DNA of 46,683 bases from an uncultured Bacteroidia bacterium (GTDB taxonomy: Bacteria > Bacteroidota > Bacteroidia > Bacteroidales > Prolixibacteraceae): NCBI GenBank assembly GCA_903850335.1, contig CAINLJ010000158.1:1-46683 (forward strand), in the 5' to 3' direction. A model generated the notes under the pieces. That model was not told where the DNA came from, made no database searches, and saw only the letters and a program-made list of their open reading frames with translations. The translations under genes and the position numbers were made by a program. Below, piece by piece: positions 27,386-36,195 of this stretch (position 1 is its first letter; each line of letters begins with the position of its first letter).

Positions 27386-28996
27386 ATGAGCACTTTGGAG
27401 ATTATTGCTACTATGGTAGCCGGTATCGGGCTTTTCTTTAGTGGCATAAAAATATTAAGTAATTCAATGAAGAACCTGGCCAGTCACAGGTTCAGGCTTA
27501 TTATCGCTAAATGGACAAATAATCCTTTCTTAGCAGCATTTTGGGGGTTTGCTTCGGGAATGATAACGCAAAGCAGTTCAAATACTGTTTTTATCCTCGT
27601 GGGACTGGTTCGTGGCGGATTAATTGGGGTCAGGGCCGCACTTCCTGTAATAATCTGGTCAAGTGTAGGTACAACAGTTTTGATTTTCCTTGTAGCTATA
27701 AATATTAAACTCGGCATTCTCATACTCGTCGGTTTTAGTGGAATATTTTTTGGCTTTGATAAAGGAAGCCGACGTGAAAGCTTTTATGCTGCCATATTCG
27801 GAATCAGCTTACTTCTTTTCGGATTTCACGAGCTTAAATCCGGGTCAACGCCATTCGCCCAGATGGAATTTATCCGTAACATCTTTCAGTATGCAAAGGA
27901 TTCCTATATTGTAGCAATATTAATTGGAATTGCTCTCAGGTTTTTGATCCATTCATCAACGACGATTGCAGTTTTAATTATGACGATTAGTGACTCTGGA
28001 TTGATAGGACTGGATCAGGTAATATTGATGATCTTCAGTATGAGTTTCGGTGAAGCACTCTCAATCTATGTTATGTCATCAAATATTAAAGGTGTTTCTA
28101 AACAGGTAGTGATATTTAAAATTGTCGAGTCTGTATCGGCAGCAACGTTGTTGCTATGTATTTCGTTCATAGAAATGGGCTGGCATATTCCCTTGACTAA
28201 GTACGCCGTAAGTACTCTGGGTGCGACGATCATACAACAGACAGCATTCGCATTCCTGTTTTTAAAATCTGCTCCGGTTTTTGTTCTGCCTCTAATCTAT
28301 GGTCCAATTTACAAAGCTCTTGCTAAATTTAGTCCCCCAACGGTTGAGGAGGATTTGTCTGAAACTAAATATATATCGGAACAATCTCTTGCCGACGTCA
28401 GTACAGCACTGATCCTTGTTGAAAATGAGCAAAACAGGATTTTTGAGCGATTTTCAAAATATATCGATAATATCCGGACTGAGAAGGAATCAGAATCTTC
28501 CTATGATTTTTCTGTGATAAATAAGTCTAATGTGCATTTAATTAATGAGATAGACTCTTATCTGAAGAGTATAATAAATCTAAATCTTTCACCAACTAAT
28601 TCCGAAATTTATGTTTTACTTCAGAACAGGCAGACCATGCTTAAGTCAATCGATGAGACTGTTTTCAGTTTTGTTAGTACAGTATTTGAAAGTGAGCTTT
28701 CTAACGCTCTTGAGAAGCTTATTCAGAATTCGGCAGAGTCACTCCATGTAAATTTTATTACAGCTTTTGAAGCCACGAAGTCCAGAGATAAGTTTGATGT
28801 TGAAATCCTTCTGAAAATTACAGGAGATAAAGGTCCTCTCATGGAGAAAATCAGGAAAACCCATCTCTCCGAAGAATATGAACTAAATCAGGGGGATAAG
28901 GTTGTTCTTCTTTATGTAACTGACTTGTTTCAAAGGATTATATGGCTTCTTAATAACTGGGCAAAGTCGATCAGCACTGTGCAGGGAGAAAAATAA
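27386..28996 (+). CDS. Na/Pi-cotransporter-family membrane protein with PhoU-like tail
   Basis: This 536-residue protein has about eight transmembrane segments in residues 1-310, arranged as two inverted halves, each with the family's serine-rich signature: TQSSSNTVFI (61-70) and HSSTTIAVLI (189-198). Residues about 320-536 are soluble, helical and resemble the PhoU-like tail of bacterial NptA-type proteins. Transport of phosphate with sodium is the family precedent, but HSSTT in place of the usual QSS in the second half leaves the substrate open. It begins 63 bp after the STAS-kinase gene on the same strand and may belong to the same transcript. Confidence 0.85.
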   Translation: MSTLEIIATMVAGIGLFFSGIKILSNSMKNLASHRFRLIIAKWTNNPFLAAFWGFASGMITQSSSNTVFILVGLVRGGLIGVRAALPVIIWSSVGTTVLIFLVAINIKLGILILVGFSGIFFGFDKGSRRESFYAAIFGISLLLFGFHELKSGSTPFAQMEFIRNIFQYAKDSYIVAILIGIALRFLIHSSTTIAVLIMTISDSGLIGLDQVILMIFSMSFGEALSIYVMSSNIKGVSKQVVIFKIVESVSAATLLLCISFIEMGWHIPLTKYAVSTLGATIIQQTAFAFLFLKSAPVFVLPLIYGPIYKALAKFSPPTVEEDLSETKYISEQSLADVSTALILVENEQNRIFERFSKYIDNIRTEKESESSYDFSVINKSNVHLINEIDSYLKSIINLNLSPTNSEIYVLLQNRQTMLKSIDETVFSFVSTVFESELSNALEKLIQNSAESLHVNFITAFEATKSRDKFDVEILLKITGDKGPLMEKIRKTHLSEEYELNQGDKVVLLYVTDLFQRIIWLLNNWAKSISTVQGEK

Positions 28997-29203
28997 ATTA
29001 GTTATGAGTAGTGAAACGTCTTCCTACTTATGTGAAAGTGATATTCCGGATTTCTCTTTCCGGTATTTCATGTGATTTTAGCAAAAATATTCACAGGGTT
29101 ATGAATAAATTTATTTTGGTTTATTCTAAATTTTGATAACAAAAACAGGTAAAATATTGTTTATTCATCAAATATTACAGTTATAAAATTAAATTACAGT
29201 ATT

Positions 29204-29497
29204 ATGAAAGTATTACAATCTGATGAAACATTGGTGAAGATTGCTTTTTCAGGCAAACTGGATAGTGCAAGTGTCTCAACTATAGAGGTTAAATTATTCG
29301 CCCTTCTCAATGGTATAGAGTCCCCGGTCGTATTCGATTTTACTGAAGTTGGCTTTATTGGATCACTGGGAATAAGAATGGTCCTTATGGCAGCAAAGGA
29401 AGTTAAGCGCCAGGGTTATACTCTGAAAATCGAAAATGCTAACGACGATGTAGAAAACGTATTCATGTTGACAAGCCTTGGCGACTTGCTAAACTGA
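29204..29497 (+). CDS. Stand-alone STAS domain protein
   Basis: This 97-residue protein is a single STAS domain of the anti-sigma-factor-antagonist type. FDFTEVGFIGSLGIRMVLMAA (residues 44-64) carries Ser54 at the position phosphorylated in SpoIIAA. The N-terminal strands (VKIAFSGKLDSASVSTIE) are typical. It is separated by 207 bp from the Na/Pi-like gene and by 186 bp from the kinase gene, so it may have its own promoter; TAAATTTTG near 29127 is a weak candidate. Its likely partner is the RsbW-like kinase encoded next. Confidence 0.85.
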   Translation: MKVLQSDETLVKIAFSGKLDSASVSTIEVKLFALLNGIESPVVFDFTEVGFIGSLGIRMVLMAAKEVKRQGYTLKIENANDDVENVFMLTSLGDLLN

Positions 29498-29585
29498 AAT
29501 ATTCTTCCTGTATCCGAAAGATACTGTTTCCCAAGAGGAACAGGATGGTAGGTTGGATATAACTAATTGAAAATAATGCAGATAA

Positions 29586-29604
29586 TACCTCTTTTTCAGA
29601 GGTA
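29586..29604 (+). terminator. Small hairpin after the STAS gene
   Basis: TACCTC (29586-29591) and GAGGTA (29599-29604) pair perfectly around a 7-nt T-rich loop. It lies between the STAS gene and the promoter candidate of the kinase operon, so it may be a weak terminator or an operator. It has no strong U-tract. Confidence 0.3.
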
Positions 29605-29612
29605 AATCTTGT

Positions 29613-29642
29613 ATTGTTTCAATTTATTTCTTATTATATTTG
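29613..29642 (+). promoter_or_regulatory. Candidate promoter of the RsbW/STAS/phosphatase genes
   Basis: ATTG (29613-29616), an 18-bp spacer and TATATTTG (29635-29642) fit the Bacteroidetes TTTG-N19-TAnnTTTG pattern, with an exact -7 element. Transcription would start about 35 bases before the ATG at 29684. Confidence 0.5.
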
Positions 29643-29683
29643 TAATGTTAAAGAATTCATTATACCTCTTTTAGCCGAGATGC

Positions 29684-30103
29684 ATGGAAAATAAAACGCT
29701 ACTGGTTGATAATCAAATGAGTGAACTCAGAAGACTTGCTGATTTTCTGGATGACCTTGGCGAAGAATGGGAACTTAACCCCGGACTTGTATTTTCTTTA
29801 AATTTAGTACTGGAAGAGGCCCTTACAAATATAATTTTATACGGGTTTCAAGATACGGATAAGCACTCAATAGAAATGGAATTTTCCAGAACACAGATAG
29901 ATCAACTTGTCGTTTCTGTAATTGACGACGGTCACCCCTATGATCCGACACAGAAAGAAGATCCTGACCTGTCATTACCGGCGGAGGAGAGGCCCGTAGG
30001 AGGATTAGGGATATTTCTTATTAAAAAAATTATGGATAAGGTTGAATACCATAGAAATAACAATAAAAATTTTTTAATTCTAACAAAAAATATAAAGTCA
30101 TGA
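29684..30103 (+). CDS. RsbW/SpoIIAB-like anti-sigma-factor serine kinase
   Basis: This 139-residue protein is a stand-alone GHKL (HATPase_c_2) kinase. The N-box LVLEEALTNIILYGF (41-55) has Glu45 and Asn49, the G1 box is DDGHPYDP (81-88), and the G2 box is GGLGIFLI (106-113). Members of this family phosphorylate a serine on a STAS antagonist and sequester a sigma factor or other client. The stop overlaps the start of the next STAS gene (ATGA at 30100), the classic arrangement of a cognate kinase-antagonist pair. No sigma factor gene is visible nearby, so the client may be something else. Confidence 0.92.
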   Translation: MENKTLLVDNQMSELRRLADFLDDLGEEWELNPGLVFSLNLVLEEALTNIILYGFQDTDKHSIEMEFSRTQIDQLVVSVIDDGHPYDPTQKEDPDLSLPAEERPVGGLGIFLIKKIMDKVEYHRNNNKNFLILTKNIKS

Positions 30104-30429
30104 ATGTTAAAATCACAACATTGCCGGATTACACGTTATTAATTATTGAAGGACGTGTCGATACAACTAACGCGGCTGGACTGGAAAAGACAATGATGGA
30201 AGCTATCGATGGCGGATGCACAAGAATTGTCCTCGATTGTACCGGACTAAATTATATTAGCAGCTCAGGATTGAGAGTCTTTCTTGTGATACAGAAGAAA
30301 ATGATTTCAATTAAAGGGCATTTTAACTTATGTAATCTTCAACCAGGAATAAAGGAAATATTTGATATATCTGGCTTTTCTTCTATTTTTTCGCTTTTCG
30401 CTGACAAGGAAGCTGCAATAATTGGATAA
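30100..30429 (+). CDS. SpoIIAA/RsbV-like STAS anti-sigma-factor antagonist
   Basis: This 109-residue STAS protein carries VLDCTGLNYISSSGLRVFL (residues 44-62), with Ser55 aligned to the SpoIIAA phosphosite and the most canonical local sequence of the five STAS domains here. By family precedent, the overlapping RsbW-like kinase phosphorylates it and the downstream PP2C protein dephosphorylates it. Translation is coupled to the kinase through the ATGA overlap. Confidence 0.93.
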   Translation: MNVKITTLPDYTLLIIEGRVDTTNAAGLEKTMMEAIDGGCTRIVLDCTGLNYISSSGLRVFLVIQKKMISIKGHFNLCNLQPGIKEIFDISGFSSIFSLFADKEAAIIG

Positions 30430-30527
30430 ATAGTAGAATCTGGATAGCCCACGGGGGAAAAGTCAGTTTGGAGCCTGTTATTTGAACCATGTACTTAATC
30501 CCGTGCCTTTTAATTAATTTGCTTACT

Positions 30528-31712
30528 ATGGATGATAAGTTGAATGTGAAGATGAAAATCATGATCGTTGACGACGAAGTGGATCTTGAGCCAATGATCA
30601 GGCAAAAATTTCGTAAACAGATAAGAGATGGAGTTTACGATTTTGTTTTTGCTCATAATGGTCTGGAAGCTCTCGCTAAACTTATCGAACAACCTGAAAT
30701 AAGGCTAATCCTTTCAGACATTAATATGCCTGAGATGGACGGACTCACCCTGCTCTCCAAATTAAAGGAGCTAAAAAGTCCCTGGTTAAAAACGGTCATC
30801 GTCTCCGCCTATGGCGATATGGAAAATATTCGCACTGCAATGAACAGGGGAGCCTTCGACTTTCTCACCAAACCAATCAGCTTTGACGACCTGGAAATAA
30901 CAATAAATAAAACCATCGAAGAGATAACGATGATCTGGAAGAGTATGCAGGAGCACGATCAGCTGATCTCAATACAGCAGGATCTGCAAACTGCACGCGA
31001 AATCCAGCAGGCAATTCTTCCAAAAACTTTTCCTCCCTTTCCAAACCGAAACGAATTTTCGATATTCGCTTCAATGACTCCCGCAAAAGAGGTTGGGGGT
31101 GACTTCTTTGATTTCTTCCTGATCGATAAGGACAGGCTGGGATTTGTCATCGGGGATGTATCCGGTAAAGGTGTAAGCGCAGCAATTTTTATGGCAGTGA
31201 GCAGAACGCTGATCCGGGCTACCGGAATTAAAGGTATTTCGACCGAAGAATGTATGAGTTACGTAAATAAATTACTCTGCAGCGAAAGCGTTTCATGTAT
31301 GTTTGTAACCGTTTTTTATGGTATCCTGAGTACATCCACAGGTGAAATCGAATATGTCAATGCGGGTCACAATCCCCCTTATGTTCTGTCCGGCAATAGT
31401 ATAAACAGGGTCGATATGACAGGTGGAATAATACTGGGATGCATTGATGATTTTAATTATAGTTCGAAAAAGTTAAAACTGAATCCTGGTGATTCATTAT
31501 TTCTTTTCACGGACGGAGTAACAGAGGCAATTAACAGAAATGATGAGATGTATGGAGAGGAGAGTCTGATAGCTTTTCTTAAGGAATACAGCTCTCATCC
31601 GATAGAAGAGGTTGTAAAAGAGTCGAATCTTTCTGTTACAAGGTTTTCGGATGGGACACCTCAATCGGATGATATTACCCTGCTTGCGGTCCGGTATCAC
31701 GGACTGCTGTAA
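30528..31712 (+). CDS. Response regulator fused to PP2C/SpoIIE-type phosphatase (RsbU-like)
   Basis: Started at ATG 30528, the protein has 394 residues; an upstream in-frame ATG at 30489 adds a 13-residue hydrophobic stretch unlike a receiver start. Residues 8-130 form a receiver domain with acidic pair DDE (15-17), phosphoacceptor Asp64 in LSDINMPEMDG, and the TKP lysine. A linker with the helix DLQTAREIQQAILP leads to a PPM/SpoIIE phosphatase with VGGDFFDFF, GDVSGKGVSAA, LFTDGVTEA and SDDITLLAV, so the metal-binding aspartates are intact. It should dephosphorylate a STAS protein in response to a histidine kinase or other phosphodonor, but no histidine kinase gene is adjacent. Confidence 0.94.
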   Translation: MDDKLNVKMKIMIVDDEVDLEPMIRQKFRKQIRDGVYDFVFAHNGLEALAKLIEQPEIRLILSDINMPEMDGLTLLSKLKELKSPWLKTVIVSAYGDMENIRTAMNRGAFDFLTKPISFDDLEITINKTIEEITMIWKSMQEHDQLISIQQDLQTAREIQQAILPKTFPPFPNRNEFSIFASMTPAKEVGGDFFDFFLIDKDRLGFVIGDVSGKGVSAAIFMAVSRTLIRATGIKGISTEECMSYVNKLLCSESVSCMFVTVFYGILSTSTGEIEYVNAGHNPPYVLSGNSINRVDMTGGIILGCIDDFNYSSKKLKLNPGDSLFLFTDGVTEAINRNDEMYGEESLIAFLKEYSSHPIEEVVKESNLSVTRFSDGTPQSDDITLLAVRYHGLL

Positions 31713-31850
31713 AACAATCTGATAATCAGAATTTTAAATGATAAAAGAAGAAGAGGTTATTTTTTGTTCAGGGATGAAACTATTTTATTATAACTTTCTT
31801 ATCTTGTGGCACATATTCTAAATATAAAAACTGATCAAAGAATTATTATT

Positions 31851-32705
31851 ATGAAAAGACAATTTTATACAACAGGAGTTTTCCTTTTAGTAATAACGCT
31901 GATATTTTCAAGTTGTAATCAACGGCCTGCCAAGGTAAAAGAAAATCAGGTTAAAAACTCAAAAGGCCAGATTGGTACCGTAGAGGTTGAAATTTTTGAC
32001 GCGGTTAAACTAAAGGATCAATTGGTTGATATTATCAAAACAGCTCCAAAACCTACTGAACTTGTCGATTTTATCAACAAAGGGGGCTATTCCTACATGG
32101 CGGATCTTACACTTTCAACGGATAAAGCAGAGAAATACGTTACGCTTGCCGAGCAGAGTATGGCTGCCGGAATTTATAAATTTGACCTCTACTATGCAAA
32201 AACTTATAACCGGTACGATATTGTTGATCAAATCTTTGATGTACAACAAATGCTTGTTGGCAAGATTGGTTTACAGAGTGATGTCGCATCAATGAAAAAA
32301 TACGATGAGCGGATAAAACAAAATAAAGGGAATTCCGATTCATTGAATGTTATTGTCACTGCGGCGATGAATGAGCTGTCACAGAGTTATTTAACAGGAG
32401 AACATTCAGGTGTGTACGCATTGTCGTACGTTTCAGCTAATATCGAAGGCTTATATATTATTACTCAGATTGCCTCTATGGCAACAGATAATACAGAGCT
32501 TATCAAATTGATCGGTCTGCAAAAGGAAAGGGTTAAAACTAATTATCAGCTCCTTGAGATTATGTCAGCCGATCCGGCAGTGGCACCAATCTTTGATAAG
32601 ATGAAACCGATATTGAATTCTTTTAGCAGCCCCGAATTTACTGCAAAACAATTTGCCGAGGTAACGCCGCTTATTGCAGCCTTACGTAACGAAATAGGCA
32701 AATAG
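31851..32705 (+). CDS. Uncharacterised lipoprotein
   Basis: The ATG at 31851 gives 284 residues with a lipoprotein signal (VITLIFSSC, acylated Cys about residue 22). The rest is helical with no recognised motif. An upstream GTG at 31806 in the same frame would put an unlikely polar extension before the signal. Position between the phosphatase and the ABCG-like transporter suggests an envelope role in the same network, but this is context only. A strong terminator follows the stop, so it ends a transcription unit. Confidence 0.72.
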   Translation: MKRQFYTTGVFLLVITLIFSSCNQRPAKVKENQVKNSKGQIGTVEVEIFDAVKLKDQLVDIIKTAPKPTELVDFINKGGYSYMADLTLSTDKAEKYVTLAEQSMAAGIYKFDLYYAKTYNRYDIVDQIFDVQQMLVGKIGLQSDVASMKKYDERIKQNKGNSDSLNVIVTAAMNELSQSYLTGEHSGVYALSYVSANIEGLYIITQIASMATDNTELIKLIGLQKERVKTNYQLLEIMSADPAVAPIFDKMKPILNSFSSPEFTAKQFAEVTPLIAALRNEIGK

Positions 32706-32726
32706 TTTCTTGAAAGTTTACCTACG

Positions 32727-32766
32727 TTGCCTGTACCTTGAACTCAAGATACAGGCAATGGTTTTC
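32727..32766 (+). terminator. Strong Rho-independent terminator after the lipoprotein gene
   Basis: TTGCCTGTA (32727-32735) pairs perfectly with TACAGGCAA (32750-32758). The stem continues past one C-A mismatch into CTTGA/TCAAG, leaving a tiny AC loop. TGGTTTTC follows as a short T-run. It separates the signalling genes from the ABCG-like gene at 32806. Confidence 0.8.
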
Positions 32767-32805
32767 TTAATGAAGTTAATCTTATAATATGTAAGCGATT
32801 AACCC

Positions 32806-35800
32806 ATGAACGAAGTTACGCTCAACGCCCTGATCAACCTTTTTGCCATCTTCTCTGCAATTACCCGGTCAGAACGGGAATATGCCAGGACTTCGTTTTC
32901 TTCCTACCTCCAGTTACATCTGGGAATTTCCTCCTCAGAAGAATACAAAAAATTATTTGACGAACTGATAGACTTCTACGGTATCGATGAATCAGGCGAA
33001 CCAATGTTTGATATGATTCAGCAAGCCGAAACCATCTGTACGAATATCAAAGGGAGATTGCACCGCACAGAACAGGTTATGTTGTTCCTTCGGTTCCTTG
33101 AACTTGCCAGAAACGAAACCCATCAAAAAAAAGCACTTGAATTGTTTCAAACAGTCGCAAGGGTTTTCTCTATCCCTGGGGAGGAGTTTGTGAAGTATCG
33201 TTCATTTATTTATGGTTTCTCGGCCGGGGAAGATCCCCATACTGAATTTCTGATTGTTGATCAGCATTCTGATAACAAATATCCGGGACTACAACATCTG
33301 AGACGTGAGAATCTTGACGGAGAACTGGTCTTTCTTTTTCTAAAGGATATAGGCCATTATATCTTTATTTTCAGGGGAAACGAAAATCTTTACCTCGAAG
33401 GAAACCCAATCCTCCCAGGTCGTTTTTATGCTTTTAAGGAAGGTGGGATTGTTCGTGGCGCAAGGGTGTCGCCAATCTATTTCAGCGACGTCAATGCAGC
33501 ATTTTTTAATCCGGCAGAGAATACACTATTTACTCTGAATGGTCAAAATGCAGGATTCAAATTCAAAAACAGCAAAAATGGACTCTATGAGTTCAGCTTT
33601 TCCGAACAATCCGGACAGCTTGTTGCAATAATGGGAGGAAGTGGTGTCGGGAAATCAACATTGCTCAATATACTCAATGGGAATATTGTTCCCGCCAGTG
33701 GAAAGATCCTTATCAATGGTATAGATATTCATGACAATCAGAAAGATATAGAAGGACTTATCGGATTTATTCCGCAAGACGACCTTCTTTTCGAAGAGCT
33801 TACGGTCCTGGAGAATATTCAATATAATGCGCGCCTGTGCCTCGCTGGTTATTCCGAAGAAGAGATCAGCAAGTCAGTGACAAAAGTTCTTCAGGAACTG
33901 GAATTGCTTGAATTCAGTCATCTGAAGGTAGGAAGTCCTTTGAAGAAGACAATCAGCGGAGGCCAGCGTAAACGACTAAATATCGCGCTTGAATTAATCA
34001 GGGAACCTTCCATATTATACGTCGACGAACCTACCTCAGGACTCTCATCAATGGACTCTGAGAAGGTGATGTTACTGCTTAAACATCAGGCAAGAAAAGG
34101 GAAATTGGTCATTGTTAATATCCACCAGCCTTCATCAGATATCTTTAAGTTATTTGATAAATTGTGGATCATGGACAAAGGGGGCAGAATCATCTATACC
34201 GGAAATCCATTGGATGCGATTATTTATTTTAAAGACCTGACCAACCATGTAAACGCGCTTGAATGTGAATGCCTTCTTTGCGGCAACGTTAATCCCGAGC
34301 AGGTACTCGAAATTGTTGAGACTAAGAAAATAGACGAATCGGGTAATTTTATTCCTGAACGGAGATTCCCGCCCGAAGAATGGTACCGCCTTTTTAAGGA
34401 AAATATCGAAAAAGAACCGTCTTCAGAACATCTCACAAACAAAGAGATTCCCCGGACAAGTTTTCGGAAACCAGGCATCTGGAAACAGCTTCAAATCTTT
34501 TTCTCCCGTACTTTACGGATTAAAACTTCAGACAGGCAGTACCTCATTATTAATATAACTGAGGCTCCGCTCCTGGCATTGATCGTGGGATATTTCACGA
34601 AATTTTCACACGGCAGCGAATATATTTTTGCTGAGAACAAAAATCTGATTTCCTATATTTTCATGGCAATCGTCGTCGTGCTCTTTATGGGAATGAGCGT
34701 TAGCGCCGAAGAAATTATTAAGGACCGTAAGATTCTTCAGCGCGAAGCATTTCTTAATCTTAGCAGGTTTAGCTACCTGAATTCAAAAGTTGTGTTTTTC
34801 CTTTTACTGTCTGCATTTCAAACGCTGACTTTCGTTTTGGTAGGGAATTTTGTAATTGGAATTCACGGCCTTACAATGACCTACTGGCTGGTGCTTTTTT
34901 CGGTGGCTGTATTCTCTAATATTTTGGGTCTTAATATTTCAGCAGCTTTTGATTCTGTTGTTACAATATATATTCTGATTCCATTGTTGCTGATTCCTCA
35001 GATTCTGCTTTGTGGCGTTATCGTGAAATTTGATGATTTACAGGATAAGAGTGCAGACAAGGATGTAGTACCTATTGTTGGAGAACTGATGGTTTCCAGA
35101 TGGGCTTTTGAAGCCCTTGCAGTTGAACAGTTTATGGGGAATGGCTATATGGCCGACTTTTTTAAGGAAGAAAAAGAGTTAGCACAGGTTCGGTTTCTCT
35201 CCGATCTTTTGTTAACCGAATTGACAGGCAGGGTTGATTATGTTGCAGGACAGATGAACACCGGAAAACCTGCCAGTGAATTTGCCTCTAAACTTGAGAT
35301 TATAAGGAATGAAATTGTAAAACTTGACAAGATACAGATTATCCCTCCGTTAGCAGTCACAGATCAGATTACACCCGAAAAGTTCACAGGCCAGGTAGCG
35401 GAACAGACGAAGCAATATCTGAAAAAACTTCAGAACTATTATCTAAAGATGAAAGATCAGTTGCGTAAACATCAGGATGATAAGGTCTTTAATCTGAATA
35501 AGGAATTTGGTAAAAATTATATTTTTGATTTAAAGCAACAATATCATAATCATGCGATCGAAAATATGGTCATGAATTCCGGTTCCAATGAATATTTCAG
35601 GGAAACCAGGACTGGCCTGATGCAGAAAATCGCTCCTATCTATAAAGTGCCGGACTTTATATTCGGGAGATCTCATTTTCTGGCCTCCGAAAAAAGGATT
35701 TATTCCCTATCTATCAACACCCTGGCTTTTAACGTCACAATAATCTGGCTTATGACTATCCTCCTGTATGTTGCCTTGTATTTTAACTGGCTAAGGAGGA

Positions 35801-35820
35801 TCGTGAATAGATTAGGATAA
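32806..35820 (+). CDS. ABCG-like ABC transporter, ATPase-permease fusion with extra N-terminal domains
   Basis: This 1004-residue protein starts with a helical domain (about 1-140) that looks TerB-like (ALINLFAIFSAITRSEREYA). A beta-rich stretch of about 110 residues follows; it may be FHA-like, but that is uncertain. The ABC ATPase has Walker A GGSGVGKST (277-285), signature ISGGQRKR (383-390), Walker B ILYVDEPTSG (403-412) and an H-loop in NIHQPS. ABC2-type membrane helices occupy about 585-770. A long soluble coiled region (about 780-960) and a final transmembrane helix (about 965-998) complete it. The white/ABCG domain order (ATPase before permease) suggests an exporter or a remodelling machine. 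It is in its own transcription unit, convergent with the STAS gene at 35859. Confidence 0.86.
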   Translation: MNEVTLNALINLFAIFSAITRSEREYARTSFSSYLQLHLGISSSEEYKKLFDELIDFYGIDESGEPMFDMIQQAETICTNIKGRLHRTEQVMLFLRFLELARNETHQKKALELFQTVARVFSIPGEEFVKYRSFIYGFSAGEDPHTEFLIVDQHSDNKYPGLQHLRRENLDGELVFLFLKDIGHYIFIFRGNENLYLEGNPILPGRFYAFKEGGIVRGARVSPIYFSDVNAAFFNPAENTLFTLNGQNAGFKFKNSKNGLYEFSFSEQSGQLVAIMGGSGVGKSTLLNILNGNIVPASGKILINGIDIHDNQKDIEGLIGFIPQDDLLFEELTVLENIQYNARLCLAGYSEEEISKSVTKVLQELELLEFSHLKVGSPLKKTISGGQRKRLNIALELIREPSILYVDEPTSGLSSMDSEKVMLLLKHQARKGKLVIVNIHQPSSDIFKLFDKLWIMDKGGRIIYTGNPLDAIIYFKDLTNHVNALECECLLCGNVNPEQVLEIVETKKIDESGNFIPERRFPPEEWYRLFKENIEKEPSSEHLTNKEIPRTSFRKPGIWKQLQIFFSRTLRIKTSDRQYLIINITEAPLLALIVGYFTKFSHGSEYIFAENKNLISYIFMAIVVVLFMGMSVSAEEIIKDRKILQREAFLNLSRFSYLNSKVVFFLLLSAFQTLTFVLVGNFVIGIHGLTMTYWLVLFSVAVFSNILGLNISAAFDSVVTIYILIPLLLIPQILLCGVIVKFDDLQDKSADKDVVPIVGELMVSRWAFEALAVEQFMGNGYMADFFKEEKELAQVRFLSDLLLTELTGRVDYVAGQMNTGKPASEFASKLEIIRNEIVKLDKIQIIPPLAVTDQITPEKFTGQVAEQTKQYLKKLQNYYLKMKDQLRKHQDDKVFNLNKEFGKNYIFDLKQQYHNHAIENMVMNSGSNEYFRETRTGLMQKIAPIYKVPDFIFGRSHFLASEKRIYSLSINTLAFNVTIIWLMTILLYVALYFNWLRRIVNRLG

Positions 35821-35858
35821 ATTTCAGATTGTTTATAAATCTCCAGCCTTTTACTCTT

Positions 35859-36170
35859 TTACGAAATATTCAACATCTCATCCAGTCCGGAAATCTTAAA
35901 TGTCTTCTTTACAAATGGCTGGCAATTAATAATAGAAAACTTTCCCGACCCGGCCTGTTTGGCGTGAATGACGCAGATCCTGATAAATGAAGATGCTATA
36001 TATTCAACTTCTCCGATATCAAAAATAATTTTGTCTTCCGGATTTCGGTTTTTAATTAATGGCTCCGTCTGGATAATTTCATTTAATTCACCTGCGGCAA
36101 TGTAATCAATCCGTCCCTTGAAAATTACCGTTATGGCTTTTTCCGTACTATTGTATTCAAATATTACCAT
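35859..36170 (-). CDS. STAS domain protein behind acylating aldehyde dehydrogenase
   Basis: This 103-residue STAS domain has IIFDIGEVEYIASSFIRICV (about 48-67). Ser60 occupies the phosphosite, while the usual following glycine is Phe62, so it is diverged. It begins 25 bp after the stop of the aldehyde dehydrogenase gene on the same strand and is presumably co-transcribed with it. It may be a further client of the RsbW-like kinase or have a separate partner. Confidence 0.82.
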   Translation of the reverse strand: MVIFEYNSTEKAITVIFKGRIDYIAAGELNEIIQTEPLIKNRNPEDKIIFDIGEVEYIASSFIRICVIHAKQAGSGKFSIINCQPFVKKTFKISGLDEMLNIS

Positions 36171-36195
36171 GATTGAGTATTTATGAATTTAATGT

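Noticed and set aside
29046-29063. CCGGA/TCCGG inverted repeat after the Na/Pi-like gene
   Set aside because: Only five pairs with an 8-nt loop, and the flanks do not extend the stem.
29004-29075. 23-codon open frame after the Na/Pi-like gene
   Set aside because: Too short, no homology or conservation that I can judge, no clear ribosome site.
29684-31712. Sigma factor controlled by the RsbW-like kinase
   Set aside because: No sigma factor gene lies next to the kinase or elsewhere in the window, so a sigma-factor client cannot be claimed.
31718-31735. TCTGA-TAA-TCAGA hairpin followed by TTTT after the phosphatase gene
   Set aside because: The stem has only five pairs with a 3-nt loop, too weak to call a terminator from sequence alone.
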